Origin: Verrucomicrobiia bacterium
Lineage (GTDB): Bacteria; Verrucomicrobiota; Verrucomicrobiia; Opitutales; Cerasicoccaceae
DNA length: 64,000 nucleotides
Direction: 5' to 3'
Assembly: GCA_030432235.1 (NCBI GenBank)
Contig: JAUIHT010000004.1
Span: 124,001-188,000 of the forward strand
The notes beneath the pieces are model-generated. The model made no database searches, was not told the DNA's origin, and saw only the letters and a program-made list of their open reading frames with translations. A program made the position numbers and the translations under genes. Positions 1-9,433 of the stretch are shown here, in pieces. The first letter of the stretch is position 1. Every line of letters starts with the position of its first letter.

Positions 1-1571
1 TTCCGGCTCCGAAAATCGTCGATGAACTCCCCGCTTCGCAGGGCGAGCTGAACCTGCTTATCCTTGTCTGAAAAATTCTCCAGAGCCACGGAAACCACCC
101 CCGGAGAATTCTCCGAAAGGAAGAACGATTGAGCCTGCGGGTCGTTCAAACGAGGATACTCATCCGGCTCCGGCCATTGCAACGTTGCCTCAGAGCTTGC
201 CGTTGCGATGGCACTCGAAGCTAAGTTCTCCGAATCGCTGCAACTGACTCCGGGGATGTAGCATCCCTGGCGCAGCAGGTTCTGCTGTAACTCAGCCATG
301 TGTGTCTCCCCCACTCCACGCACATCACAATGATGTTTCAGGCAAAGAGCCGCGGCGTTTCCTACCGCCTGCCCCATCACTGCGCAGGTGGCCATGACCC
401 GGGTCGTGCCCATCGCCACATGGCTCGCACTGATATTTCGCCCGGCTAGCAGCAGGTTATCAAAGTCCCTGCTATAGAGGCTGCGATAAGGAATTCCGTA
501 ACGACCGGGAAGCAAAATGCCCACCCAATAATCGTCGTTAGACGACACCCCCAAGGGATTATGGACATCCACGTGCCAGCCGCCGTAGGCGACCGCGTCC
601 GGGAAGGATTTCAGGGATTCCACATCATCCTGAACCATCATGTAGTCACCCATAAACCGCCGCGACTCGCGCTTGCCGGGAACCGTACCGACCCATTCGA
701 GTGCGTAGTTATCGGCCCCATGCTCGCCACGATTCTTGATGTGGTCCCAAACGCCCAGAGCGAAACGAAACAGCTCATCGCGTATTGCCTCGCCCTTATG
801 GATGGTGCCAACGGTGCCTCCGTATTCGATCCACCAATACCCTCCCGTAGGCGTGGTCAGGGACTTGACGCCATGCGGAGCATGCTTCCCCTTCCCGGGC
901 AGGTCCTCGTCAGTTTCGAAACGATGGGCCCAGCTCGGGGGATCAAAAGGCACCGGCCTGCCCATATCCCGGGCACGGAAATATACCGTATTGCCCATAG
1001 TCAGATCGTCCGGGCTCTCGGGGGCAAGCGTTTCGCCGAAAGCACTGTTGGCTTCACGTCCATAGAACGTTTCCGCTCCTGCTTCATAGGGAATTCTACC
1101 ATCCCCGGAACAGTCGATGAAGACCTTGCCGGAAATCTGGATATCGCGCTCCGTGGTCGGCTGCTCCACAAGGACTGAAACGATGCGGCTACCCTTAACC
1201 TGAGGGTCCCGTGCAAATGCATTCAGGTATAAGGTCAACCCAGCCTGCTCGCGGCAAGCCTGCCACAGAACGAGGCTAAAGACCGAGGGCGATTGAGCAG
1301 GATTGGGAAACCTGACATTCTCGGCCCACAGTTCATCAAGGATACCAGTCTCACGAGAAAAGCGGTAGCGGCCTGCTTCGTCCGCACCATGGACCGGCAC
1401 GCCAATTTCCGCACTGGCATTTCCACCCAAGACGGAACGATCCTGAATCAACACCGTATTGGCGCCTTCTCGGGCAGCGGATAGAGCGGCACAGACGCCC
1501 GCAAGGCCTCCGCCAATCACAACGACGTCATAGGATTCTTCTTCGATTTTTCGTTTACGGGGTTGAGGCAT
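1..1571 (-). CDS. FAD-dependent oxidoreductase (FAD_oxidored type), C-terminus cut by window edge
   Basis: The reading frame runs from an ATG at 1571 to the window edge without a stop, about 523 codons. Residues 13 onward show a Rossmann dinucleotide-binding motif (VVVIGGGLAGVCAALSAARE), and there is a later flavoprotein motif, GKVFIDCSGDG. Together these are typical of the pfam FAD_oxidored group found near glycosidases and sulfatases in Verrucomicrobiota and Planctomycetota. It is clearly a paralogue of the oxidoreductase at 23960-26194, sharing blocks such as GEHGADNYALE and NLLLAGRNISA. No signal peptide is visible, so it is probably cytoplasmic. Its substrate is unknown; oxidation of a sugar or sugar derivative is an inference from context. 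No clear Shine-Dalgarno sequence precedes the ATG. The missing end lies left of the window. Confidence 0.85.
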   Translation of the reverse strand, partial: MPQPRKRKIEEESYDVVVIGGGLAGVCAALSAAREGANTVLIQDRSVLGGNASAEIGVPVHGADEAGRYRFSRETGILDELWAENVRFPNPAQSPSVFSLVLWQACREQAGLTLYLNAFARDPQVKGSRIVSVLVEQPTTERDIQISGKVFIDCSGDGRIPYEAGAETFYGREANSAFGETLAPESPDDLTMGNTVYFRARDMGRPVPFDPPSWAHRFETDEDLPGKGKHAPHGVKSLTTPTGGYWWIEYGGTVGTIHKGEAIRDELFRFALGVWDHIKNRGEHGADNYALEWVGTVPGKRESRRFMGDYMMVQDDVESLKSFPDAVAYGGWHVDVHNPLGVSSNDDYWVGILLPGRYGIPYRSLYSRDFDNLLLAGRNISASHVAMGTTRVMATCAVMGQAVGNAAALCLKHHCDVRGVGETHMAELQQNLLRQGCYIPGVSCSDSENLASSAIATASSEATLQWPEPDEYPRLNDPQAQSFFLSENSPGVVSVALENFSDKDKQVQLALRSGEFIDDFRSR

Positions 1572-1649
1572 AGCTAAGCGCTTAAAAATGTTTAAGAGGA
1601 TTCAAGGGGACTGTTCGTCTGGAAAATCTCTGGACGACCTAAAAACAGA

Positions 1650-3800
1650 TCACTCCACCTTCGCGCCCAACTCCATAAGTTGGTAAAGGAATTCGGGCGC
1701 CAGTTCGCTCAAATATTTGTTGGAGTAGGCCTTCGGGTCGCCCGAACGGGCTGCCCAAGGATCCCCCAGACGTTCCATATAGGCGCCAGCCCAATCGCCC
1801 TCCGTGACTACAGCGTGAAAAGCCTGCCGGAGCAGGAAGCGCGCTTCCTTATCAAAGAACGGCAAACCCGCAGCTTGCGCCGTTCTGTGCTGATAAATGG
1901 ATTTAAAGCACCAATAGCTGTAGAGGGAAAATTGCGGGAAGTGCGTCTGCTCGCTCGTGCAGCCTTGAGTCGGGTTCGAGACCCATGATATCTGCTTCGG
2001 GCAACGCCAGAAAAACGCCGTCGACTGTAGATACACCGCAAGCTCCAGATAGTGTTCGTCCTGAGTGTCGGCGTATTTTTCCAGAAAGTAGCGAGCCACG
2101 TTGTGAATGCTGCCCTCCTCGTATTGCTTGGGCTGGAGGTCCGGATGCGCCCCGATGAAGTGAAGCGGCTCCACGCAGTTCTGCATCGTCCAGGCCTCCG
2201 CTTTGGCCACGGCGTCCTGCCAGGTTTTTTCACCCGTTAACTTGGCCGCCAGATAGAAAGCGTTCAGTGTGTGCGCGGGCGTCACTGCCTCCGAATACTG
2301 ACCTCCGGTCGTAAGCCGCTGGGGAATGGAGCCATCCGGCTGCTGATGCTTTAGGATACCCTTGAGCGTACGGAAGACAAGGGCCTCCAGCTCGGCGGCC
2401 GCGGGCAAGGCAGAAAGCCGTGAATCCTTCTCGGCTCCGCGCATGAGTTCCAAGGCGCGCAACAGCCAGTAGGCGCCCAACGCGTTCACCTCGATTTCAT
2501 ATTCCTTATTCTGGTAGAACCCGGGCTCGCTGCCCTTGCGGATTACCGGGCAGTACAATCCGCTGGCGACATGATCCGGTTCGGTAATCTGCATGCGCTC
2601 CAGCCATCGTATCTGTGTGGCCGCGCGCTCAAACCAAATCGCGTCACCGAACTTGAGGCCGAGATAGAGGTCGAGGAATACGTTGAAGCCGGTATTGGCC
2701 GGATAAGTACCAAAACGATCGATACGATGCTCGTCCGTGGCATAAGTTGCATTTTCGAAAAAGAACGGCGTGCCCTTGCGCTTTTCCACCAGGAACGAGG
2801 CAACCGCATCCTCCGTCTTAAAGTTTTCGCAGGGCGTCGGTTCGGCAGTGTAATGATTCAGTTGGCACCAGTCTTCCAGCAGATCGTATGGCTGCCGATA
2901 GTGGTTTTCGTTACCGGAAACTACGAGCTGAACGGGCATCTCGCACAGGGCTCCGGCATGGATGTACCCGCTCGGAATGCCCGATACAATCTGTGGCGCG
3001 CCACCTGGCTTCAGACCGATATTGACGCCGCCGCGCCAATCCACGGGATGCCCGTAATCGAAGTCCTTGGCCACACCATAGAGGCAGGCAATAGAGCGAT
3101 CCGTGCGACGCAGCAGCGCAGCCGGGATGCCCGCATAGCAGAACAATTTATTCTGGTAACGTGTACTCGGCACCATCGGATGACGATTCATTTTATCGTC
3201 GATTCCGTCCTGAGGCAACGAACGTGAGTTCTCGGCCCACGGATAGATATTCGCCTCCCAGCCACCATCCGGATCGGGTGCATCAAAGGTAAACTCAATG
3301 CGCCCGGCGATGTCATGGTCAGTCTCAAAACGCACCAGGAATTCGACTGCGTTGAGCGAATCCCGGATGCGGATGCCAAGTCCGCACTCAATTCGGGCGA
3401 AGTCGGTTTCAACCACTCCGGACAGATCCAGTTCAATGCCGTTGTCCGTACGTCTCTCTTCCAGATGAGGCAACCGAACGCCCAGGACAAACGGACGCAG
3501 GCCAGTAAAGGAGAGATTGAATATGTCTCCTCGCTTCGGCCGTCCGACGGATCGTTCGTTCAAGGTAATCTGCTCAATGCCGTATCCTCGAGCATCTTGA
3601 TTCAACGTGAGTGAAAGTCCGCGCTTATTCGTGTAAGAGACGAAAGTTCTCTTGGCACTGGACTCAGGCGTTGATTCGGCGCTGTCAGCTTCGGGCGACA
3701 ATACGGGGCTGGTGCTTTGGGGGGTCATTGGTAAATAAAAGGCCTCGTTGGGCTCACACGCATTTTGAAATGAGGTTCTGGTCGAGGCCAGAATTTTCAT
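1650..3800 (-). CDS. Putative (alpha/alpha)-barrel glycosidase-like protein of unknown family
   Basis: A 716-residue protein. The N-terminal third looks like a beta-sandwich (an FTFDAPDPDGGWEANIYPW stretch), and the C-terminal two thirds are helical with spaced Trp/Tyr/His-rich blocks (NALGAYWLLRALELM, HTLNAFYLAAKLTG, EEGSIHNVARYFLEKYAD), as in (alpha/alpha)6-toroid glycosidases and lyases. I cannot place it in a named CAZy family. It lies between an FAD oxidoreductase and a sulfatase on the same strand, with one of the two duplicated promoter modules about 130 bases upstream. Two starts are possible: ATG 3800, or ATG 3728, which removes 24 residues; neither has a strong ribosome site. No convincing signal peptide from either start. 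The barrel assignment is inference. Confidence 0.75.
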   Translation of the reverse strand: MKILASTRTSFQNACEPNEAFYLPMTPQSTSPVLSPEADSAESTPESSAKRTFVSYTNKRGLSLTLNQDARGYGIEQITLNERSVGRPKRGDIFNLSFTGLRPFVLGVRLPHLEERRTDNGIELDLSGVVETDFARIECGLGIRIRDSLNAVEFLVRFETDHDIAGRIEFTFDAPDPDGGWEANIYPWAENSRSLPQDGIDDKMNRHPMVPSTRYQNKLFCYAGIPAALLRRTDRSIACLYGVAKDFDYGHPVDWRGGVNIGLKPGGAPQIVSGIPSGYIHAGALCEMPVQLVVSGNENHYRQPYDLLEDWCQLNHYTAEPTPCENFKTEDAVASFLVEKRKGTPFFFENATYATDEHRIDRFGTYPANTGFNVFLDLYLGLKFGDAIWFERAATQIRWLERMQITEPDHVASGLYCPVIRKGSEPGFYQNKEYEIEVNALGAYWLLRALELMRGAEKDSRLSALPAAAELEALVFRTLKGILKHQQPDGSIPQRLTTGGQYSEAVTPAHTLNAFYLAAKLTGEKTWQDAVAKAEAWTMQNCVEPLHFIGAHPDLQPKQYEEGSIHNVARYFLEKYADTQDEHYLELAVYLQSTAFFWRCPKQISWVSNPTQGCTSEQTHFPQFSLYSYWCFKSIYQHRTAQAAGLPFFDKEARFLLRQAFHAVVTEGDWAGAYMERLGDPWAARSGDPKAYSNKYLSELAPEFLYQLMELGAKVE

Positions 3801-3930
3801 CCCGAATGCCCTTGGTGAAAGGTAACGAGGGGATGTTGAGTAAGGATGTTTCTGCTAAATTGAGTTAGCGCTGGGTCATCTAAAACCTGGATTCACAGCA
3901 TAGGATCAGAACTTGTTCACCTTGACCGCC

Positions 3931-3992
3931 TTGTCAATACCTATACAGAAAAAGATTTTATTTTTAAGTTTTATACCAATTTGGAATATTAA
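3931..3992 (-). promoter_or_regulatory. Duplicated AT-rich promoter/operator module, copy 1
   Basis: On the minus strand the core reads TTCCAAATTGGTATA; the plus-strand core TATACCAATTTGGAA starts at 3972. The imperfect dyad CCAATTTGG is followed about 40 bases later by ATTGACAAG. A near copy lies at 5606-5666 with the same order and spacing; the 21-base core matches at 19 positions. The minus-strand stretch AAATTGGTATA matches the left part of the known UxuR/ExuR (GntR family) operator consensus AAATTGGTATACCAATTT. It lies upstream of the gene at 1650-3800, and an inverted repeat TTGAC-N6-GTCAA (3922-3937) abuts it. The regulator identity is inference. Confidence 0.5.
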
Positions 3993-4056
3993 ACCGGCTG
4001 TTTGTAGACCCATTCACGATAAGTGATATGCCCTCGCCTGGGTTGCTGCTTATTGT

Positions 4057-5574
4057 TCAGCGATGCTTGGCTTTTCCCAACCAATGCGTAGACGGCAAGT
4101 CCTTGGGAGCGTATTCGCCCAACTGGTCCAGAATCTCACGGATGTTTTTCGGATACTGCACTAGCAAGCCTGCATCCGGGTTGGCGGGAAGCTCTCGTCT
4201 GCCAAAATCACGCCACCCCTGCTCATCCAGAGGGCTGGTGTACCCGTCACGCCGATAGCGTTCCTGCAAGGCAGAAGACAAGTCGACGAGATCTTTCTGG
4301 TAGTAGCTGTTGTAGGCAAAGTCATGCGCTTCAGTCGGGTCTGCTTCGAGGTCAAATAGCCATTCACGCTGGTCCGCCGCAGAAAAAACGTACTTACGCG
4401 TCTTGGTAACCGCCATGTGCAAGCCGACGGCATCCGTCTGGAGTTGGCTGTAAACACAGGTACGCCCGGTCTCCCCGCGGGCAACCGTAGCCAGGTCGTG
4501 GCCCTCATCACATACTTGTGGTTGCTCCTCACCGCTTGCTGCCAACAAAGTCGGGTACACATCCAGCAAACTTGCGACCTCATCGCAACGCCCTCCGGCA
4601 TTCCGTGCATCCGGCCAGCGTACGATCAGAGGGACCCGGGCGGAGGCGTCCAGCATACTGCGCTTTCCATAACATCCGTAGTCACCGAGCAGCTCTCCGT
4701 GATCGCTTGCGAAGAGGATCAAGGTATTGTCCAGCTCATCTCCCAACGCATCCAGAATACGCCCAATCTGGTAATCTACGAAGGAGATGGACGCATAGTA
4801 AATAGCCTTGATGGTCCGTGCCAGCATGACATCAAAACCTTGCCCGTGATATTTAGACCGGTTCTGGAGATGATTCCAGTAGGTGAGCATGTCCTCATAA
4901 CCGTCCGGACGAAACGGCGGTGGCATCCGCCCTGCCCAATAAATAAGATTCCAGGGAGTCGGCGCATTGAATGGTGGATGCGGGCTGAAAAAACTCGACC
5001 ACAGAAAGAAGGGGCGATCCGTGTCACGTCGGTTCAGGAAGTCGATGGAGCAGTCCGCCACCCAGGCACTCTCGTGTAAATGAGCGGGCATCTGCGAGAT
5101 CTGCGGAACATGGTACATCTCGCTCAAAGCCCCGTGCACGTCCATGACATGGCTATAGCCGTTCGCATCCAAAAAGGCTCGGTAATCATCGTTCCCGCGC
5201 TCGCTGACATCTCTGGATTCGAAGCCCCATAGACGCTCACGCCGGGGCGTAAAATGCATCTTCCCCACCCCGTGAGTCTGGTAGCCGCGTTCGCCCAGGC
5301 GTTGCATGAAGCTGGGAAGCTCTTCGGTGACATTGGTGCCGTTATCCCAGCAACGCGTCCGATGCGGTGGCAATCCGCTGACCATAGAAGCTCTCGCCGG
5401 CACGCAGACCGGAGACGGAGTATAACAGCGAGTAAAAACCGTCCCCTCAGCACACAAACGATCCATGTTCGGGGTCCGAATAATCGAGTTTCCTAAGGCA
5501 TGAATCGTATCCAGGCGCTGCTGATCGGTAAATAGCAGCAAAATGTTCGGCTTGGTACGCGAGGTAGTCACCAT
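4057..5574 (-). CDS. Type I sulfatase (formylglycine-dependent), cytoplasmic form
   Basis: Hydrolyses sulfate esters, probably on a sulfated oligosaccharide. From the ATG at 5574 (505 residues) the protein opens with KPNILLLFTDQQR, the Asp-containing metal site of the alkaline-phosphatase/sulfatase fold. The signature SPVCVPAR follows; Cys57 is the residue converted to formylglycine (C-x-P-x-R). LFASDHGELLGDYG supplies the second metal site. No signal peptide is present. Upstream in-frame starts exist (ATG 5598, TTG 5622), but AGGAGG directly abuts ATG 5598, and 5574 aligns with the paralogue at 30975-32498, with which it shares long near-identical blocks. It needs a formylglycine-generating enzyme, which is not in this window. 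Confidence 0.92.
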   Translation of the reverse strand: MVTTSRTKPNILLLFTDQQRLDTIHALGNSIIRTPNMDRLCAEGTVFTRCYTPSPVCVPARASMVSGLPPHRTRCWDNGTNVTEELPSFMQRLGERGYQTHGVGKMHFTPRRERLWGFESRDVSERGNDDYRAFLDANGYSHVMDVHGALSEMYHVPQISQMPAHLHESAWVADCSIDFLNRRDTDRPFFLWSSFFSPHPPFNAPTPWNLIYWAGRMPPPFRPDGYEDMLTYWNHLQNRSKYHGQGFDVMLARTIKAIYYASISFVDYQIGRILDALGDELDNTLILFASDHGELLGDYGCYGKRSMLDASARVPLIVRWPDARNAGGRCDEVASLLDVYPTLLAASGEEQPQVCDEGHDLATVARGETGRTCVYSQLQTDAVGLHMAVTKTRKYVFSAADQREWLFDLEADPTEAHDFAYNSYYQKDLVDLSSALQERYRRDGYTSPLDEQGWRDFGRRELPANPDAGLLVQYPKNIREILDQLGEYAPKDLPSTHWLGKAKHR

Positions 5575-5605
5575 AAGCCAATGATCTTGACTGAGCATCC
5601 TCCTC

Positions 5606-5666
5606 TTGTCAATTTTATACAATTAATAGATTAAATTTTTATTTCTATACCATTTTGGAACATTAA
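5606..5666. promoter_or_regulatory. Duplicated AT-rich promoter/operator module, copy 2 (divergent)
   Basis: Plus-strand core TATACCATTTTGGAAC begins at 5646, and TTGTCAATTTTATACAA lies at 5606-5622, giving the same architecture as copy 1 at 3931-3992 (40 against 41 bases between the two elements). It sits between the divergent sulfatase (minus) and the GH-A-like glycosidase starting at 5708 (plus), so one site could control both directions. The TTGT...ACAA ends also form an imperfect inverted repeat of a kind seen with GntR-family regulators. No regulator gene of that family is in the window. Confidence 0.5.
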
Positions 5667-5707
5667 TATTGACTGTTGTTATCCTCACACCCAAGTAAGA
5701 ATACCAT

Positions 5708-7396
5708 ATGCCCGCACTCATAAGACCCCTCCTGGCAAGCGCCTTTCTGCTGAATCTCGGCTCTCTAACCGCCGAAAGCCAGCCCGAGGATGCGGCCAAC
5801 CAGCGAAACATATCCTGGCAATCATCCGCTGGCACTCACTACCGTCTAGCCACTGATAGCTGGATCGGCACCACACGCGGCTATCCACGATGGGGAGACG
5901 TCGCCTTCAAGCCCGACGTAAGCTTTCTAAAGCCCCAGAATATAGAGCCCGTCACGGGTCGCTTCAGTGGAGAGCCACGCTACTTCTGTTTCCGTGCCGG
6001 TCCCGTGATTGTCGGTGACGTTGACTACGTCAAAGACGAGCCTGGCCAGGAAAGCGAAGGCGAAATCATGGAGCGCCTGGACCCGGATGCACGTGATGCA
6101 CGCGAGGCCCAGAAATCAGGGGGGAAAAATCCAAAAAAGAAGAAACAGAATCTACCGAACCCCGGAGAAACCTGGACTTTCAGCAAGGATTACATTGCCG
6201 ACGCTTTGGAGGCGGATGCACTGGGCATCGACCTGGTCTGGGTCGCGGGGCAGATTTCCCCCTACCAGGGACTGATTCCCGACAAAGTGGACTACGTAAT
6301 GGCCAAAAAAGGCGCCTACCTCAAGGACACTCTCTACGCTACCTATGTCGCGGTGAACACAGGCGAAGCCGCAAACCGGAAGAATACCATCTATTGGGAG
6401 ATCGGCAATGAAGTGAACAGCAGCCATCGCTTCTCCCTACGTGACCTGACTGATGGCGAACATGTTTCGGGGCACCCCGAACATGCCAAAGACTACGTTG
6501 AATTCTACCTAGCCCCCTCGGTTGAAGCCCTTCGCACCGCAGCGCAGGAGGTTTACGGGGATCCCGAACGCGTAAAGATTCTTATGGGTTCCGTATCCGG
6601 CATCCTTAAAGAAGAGAACCAGGAATTCCTGGATATCATCCTGGAATCGACCATCGAGGGAACCCATGCACCCACGCTGGCCGGCAAGAAAGTGTCGGAT
6701 GTCGTGGACGCGGCCGTCGTTCACTACAGCAACGGGGAGCGGCGCATTCTTCAAAATATCTATGACAAGTGGGTCGCCACGGGTAAGGTTCCTACTCTGT
6801 GGACCACGGAGGAGCTAGGAGTTCGCGGCCGTGGCGATTATAATGTCGCGCTCGTGTCCTATCGCTGGCTCGACTTCATCTTGGACAATCCATGGACCGA
6901 TGGCCAACCCGGGCGCTTCGTCTTCTGGGGAGACGCAAAAACCGGGCACCCGGGAGAGAAAACCGTGGGAGCAGCTGCCTTGAAAATCATCGGTGAACGT
7001 CTCAAGGACTACCCACTATCCAATGCACAGGCAGAAGTGGTACCTGATATGCGCGCCGATCTGGAGTGGTATGCCTTCCGTGCCGACGCTCCCGATGGAG
7101 CACGCATCTATACATTCTACGCGACACCCTATAAAGTTTCAGCCCCCGCCTTGATAAAACTCAGGATCAAGCCGGAGTCCGTAGACGGAGGCTTGGACTT
7201 GGACTTGGATGCGGTTTCTGTTGAAGCTTTCTCCATTGCCACGGGTAAAGAAACCGTCGAAGTCGATGCTACCGCAAAAGTCGAAGACGAAGGCCTCGTC
7301 ATCACCTGGGATGCGGAAACAGCCCCGGTAATGCCACTGGGCGAATCCTTACTGGTTTTTGTTACGCTCTCTCCGGCGGCAACTCCGATGCCATAA
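5708..7396 (+). CDS. Exported clan GH-A-like glycosidase (first of tandem pair)
   Basis: A 562-residue protein with an N-terminal signal peptide (hydrophobic residues 5-20, likely cleavage near SLTAES). IYWEIGNEVN at 228-237 is the strand-4 motif of clan GH-A, making Asn234-Glu235 the candidate acid/base. LWTTEELG near 364-371 offers Glu368 as nucleophile, a normal spacing for the clan. A C-terminal beta domain follows. I cannot name the family. An odd feature is a charged, Lys-rich insertion at about residues 130-152 containing KNPKKKKQN, absent from the downstream paralogue. The ATG at 5708 starts just after the divergent promoter module. Its neighbours are sulfatases and a second GH-A-like enzyme, so it probably attacks a sulfated polymer in the periplasm or outside. 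Confidence 0.85.
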   Translation: MPALIRPLLASAFLLNLGSLTAESQPEDAANQRNISWQSSAGTHYRLATDSWIGTTRGYPRWGDVAFKPDVSFLKPQNIEPVTGRFSGEPRYFCFRAGPVIVGDVDYVKDEPGQESEGEIMERLDPDARDAREAQKSGGKNPKKKKQNLPNPGETWTFSKDYIADALEADALGIDLVWVAGQISPYQGLIPDKVDYVMAKKGAYLKDTLYATYVAVNTGEAANRKNTIYWEIGNEVNSSHRFSLRDLTDGEHVSGHPEHAKDYVEFYLAPSVEALRTAAQEVYGDPERVKILMGSVSGILKEENQEFLDIILESTIEGTHAPTLAGKKVSDVVDAAVVHYSNGERRILQNIYDKWVATGKVPTLWTTEELGVRGRGDYNVALVSYRWLDFILDNPWTDGQPGRFVFWGDAKTGHPGEKTVGAAALKIIGERLKDYPLSNAQAEVVPDMRADLEWYAFRADAPDGARIYTFYATPYKVSAPALIKLRIKPESVDGGLDLDLDAVSVEAFSIATGKETVEVDATAKVEDEGLVITWDAETAPVMPLGESLLVFVTLSPAATPMP

Positions 7397-7444
7397 CCTG
7401 CTGTGCGCCGTATTACCGGAATGACCTGGGCGAATCTCAATCCC

Positions 7445-9388
7445 ATGAATGCATACCATCTTCCCGCTATCGCCAGTCTGCTGGCCCTACCCTTTGTATC
7501 CGCGGTAAGCGCTACCGCGAACGCCGAGACGATCGTCCTGGGGACAGCGGATAACCAGTCCATCACCCTCACCCCCTCTATTGAGGCTCCTTGCAGCCTG
7601 GCGTTTGCTCTAACACCGGACGACATGACCCAGCAAGGCAAGCTGGAGATGCGCTTCAATGGCTGGTCAACCGCTAATGGCTCACCGTTGGTGCTAACGC
7701 TCGACATGGATAAACATGTCCTCCGAAGCGACAGCCTGAGTGCAGATTGGAAATCGGTTTTCGAGGACGCCGGAGACGCACAACGCTTCTCTTTTGATTT
7801 CTCACGAGCCCCGGATGAGGTGCGTATATTCATGGCCGGCGACCGCTTGGCCACCATTCCACTACGTTACTCATCGCCACAAGCCGATCTCACCTTTACC
7901 GCGTGGAAGAGCGCTGGAATTGCCCTTTCGGATCTTCACTGGGGGCAGGATTCATCACTAAAGCAAGAGTACGATCTTCCCGACCAAACAATAAACCTGA
8001 ACGCTGCTGGTTGGTTGCCTCTGGCTTCTCCGTGGTCCGGATATTTTGGCATTCACTACAGCAAGGAAGACCCCGAAGACCGTTGGGGGACCGTCCGCGG
8101 CTTTGGCGCGCCCGCGATCAGGCCGCCCGCACCCGAAGAAGAGCGCCCCGATGCCACCGAACGCCACGGGCCTTTTGATGACGAAACGGTTCACTTCGAT
8201 CTAGAAGACTTTCGTCGACACAAGGCCAAACAAAATACAGGTGGTGGCCTGGATGAGGTTCTCCCTCTGCTCTACAGTTACGATATCGATGCCATCTATC
8301 AGGCTCCCTTCATCCTCTCTCCCTATCCCGAGCTGAAGATGAACAAAAATCTCGCCTACTGGGCCATGCGGCTTGCCCACGAAACCGATCCCGAGGCGTC
8401 GGCCGAACATCTCTATTGGCAATGGGGCAACGAGGTCAACGGCCTCCACCTCGACCTCGAAGGCTACCGCAAAGTCATCAAGGAAAAGAAAGTCTCTCCC
8501 TGGGGCTTTGTGAATCGCCCCGAGAAGGCAGACCTCTACGCCGAGCGCGTACTTGCCCCCGGCGCGGAGGTAGTCCAGCGCGTCAGCCAGGACGTCTATG
8601 GCGATCCGGAGCGTATCAAGGTGGTCATCGGCAGCATCGGCAATATCTACAACCCAGCCTCCCGGGCATGGCTCGAAAGGGTCATGAATCATAAAGTCAG
8701 CGGTGATGCCGCCCCCACCCTCAAAGGCAAAAAGGTAGCAGAATTTGTAGACATTATATGCGTCCACTACGGCTGGGCTCACGATGGACAGATCGAAGTC
8801 ATACAGAGTCTCTACGAGCAATATGTCACCTCCGGCCATGCTCAAGGCATCTGGATGACCGAAGACCATGGCCTGAAAGGACTGGGGCCGGTGACGGTCG
8901 TAGATCGCGGATTGCGCTTTCTATACTGGGTAGCGACCAACCATTTATCCTCGGATCAGGCACGCATGTGCTGGTGGGGCATTGACCGGCCCAAGCAAGG
9001 AGGTCCGGCCATGCTGGCCATCGATCTCATTGGCAGTTTTTTCGGTAAATCAGCACTCGATTTTTACCGTACGCAATTGGATGGCACCATCGTCACGGTA
9101 CTTGCCACCCGGGAAGAGCCCAAGCGCCTGATGATCGCTATTGTACCTGACAAGGAAGAGGTCTTCGAGACTGGCATGTTGGAACTCCACTGGGATACGT
9201 TTAAAGCTGGCGCAGCATGGAGCGGCTCATTGACGCGTTACTCGGCATCTTCGCCTTCTCTTGAGACCGCGATTACTGCTTCGGCCAAAACCGGTAAACT
9301 CACGATACCACTGATGGCAACCATATCGGAACCGGCAATCGTATTGCTGGAACAAACCGGCCCCCTGCCTACTTCATCGGAGCAGTAA
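7445..9388 (+). CDS. Exported clan GH-A-like glycosidase with N-terminal beta domain (second of tandem pair)
   Basis: The frame is open from a GTG at 7403, but the ATG at 7445 (647 residues) gives a clean signal peptide (hydrophobic LPAIASLLALPFVSAVSA, cleavage near ANAET). About 170 residues of beta-rich sequence precede the barrel. YWQWGNEVNGLH holds the acid/base Asn-Glu (Glu330), and GIWMTEDHGLKG holds the nucleophile candidate (Glu473). Shared blocks such as VYGDPERIKV, LKGKKV and the two catalytic motifs show it is a diverged paralogue of the preceding gene, which ends about 50 bases upstream; both are probably in one operon with the sulfatase at 9434. Family and substrate are not recognised; a sulfated-glycan role is inferred from context. 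Confidence 0.83.
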   Translation: MNAYHLPAIASLLALPFVSAVSATANAETIVLGTADNQSITLTPSIEAPCSLAFALTPDDMTQQGKLEMRFNGWSTANGSPLVLTLDMDKHVLRSDSLSADWKSVFEDAGDAQRFSFDFSRAPDEVRIFMAGDRLATIPLRYSSPQADLTFTAWKSAGIALSDLHWGQDSSLKQEYDLPDQTINLNAAGWLPLASPWSGYFGIHYSKEDPEDRWGTVRGFGAPAIRPPAPEEERPDATERHGPFDDETVHFDLEDFRRHKAKQNTGGGLDEVLPLLYSYDIDAIYQAPFILSPYPELKMNKNLAYWAMRLAHETDPEASAEHLYWQWGNEVNGLHLDLEGYRKVIKEKKVSPWGFVNRPEKADLYAERVLAPGAEVVQRVSQDVYGDPERIKVVIGSIGNIYNPASRAWLERVMNHKVSGDAAPTLKGKKVAEFVDIICVHYGWAHDGQIEVIQSLYEQYVTSGHAQGIWMTEDHGLKGLGPVTVVDRGLRFLYWVATNHLSSDQARMCWWGIDRPKQGGPAMLAIDLIGSFFGKSALDFYRTQLDGTIVTVLATREEPKRLMIAIVPDKEEVFETGMLELHWDTFKAGAAWSGSLTRYSASSPSLETAITASAKTGKLTIPLMATISEPAIVLLEQTGPLPTSSEQ

Positions 9389-9433
9389 ACAACCGTATTA
9401 AACTCCAGGCAACCCTCGCTTCGCCATAGTCCC

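Noticed and set aside
1575-1584. Palindrome TAAGCGCTTA just before the first oxidoreductase start
   Set aside because: Only 10 bases, single copy, and lies where a ribosome site would be; too weak to call an operator.
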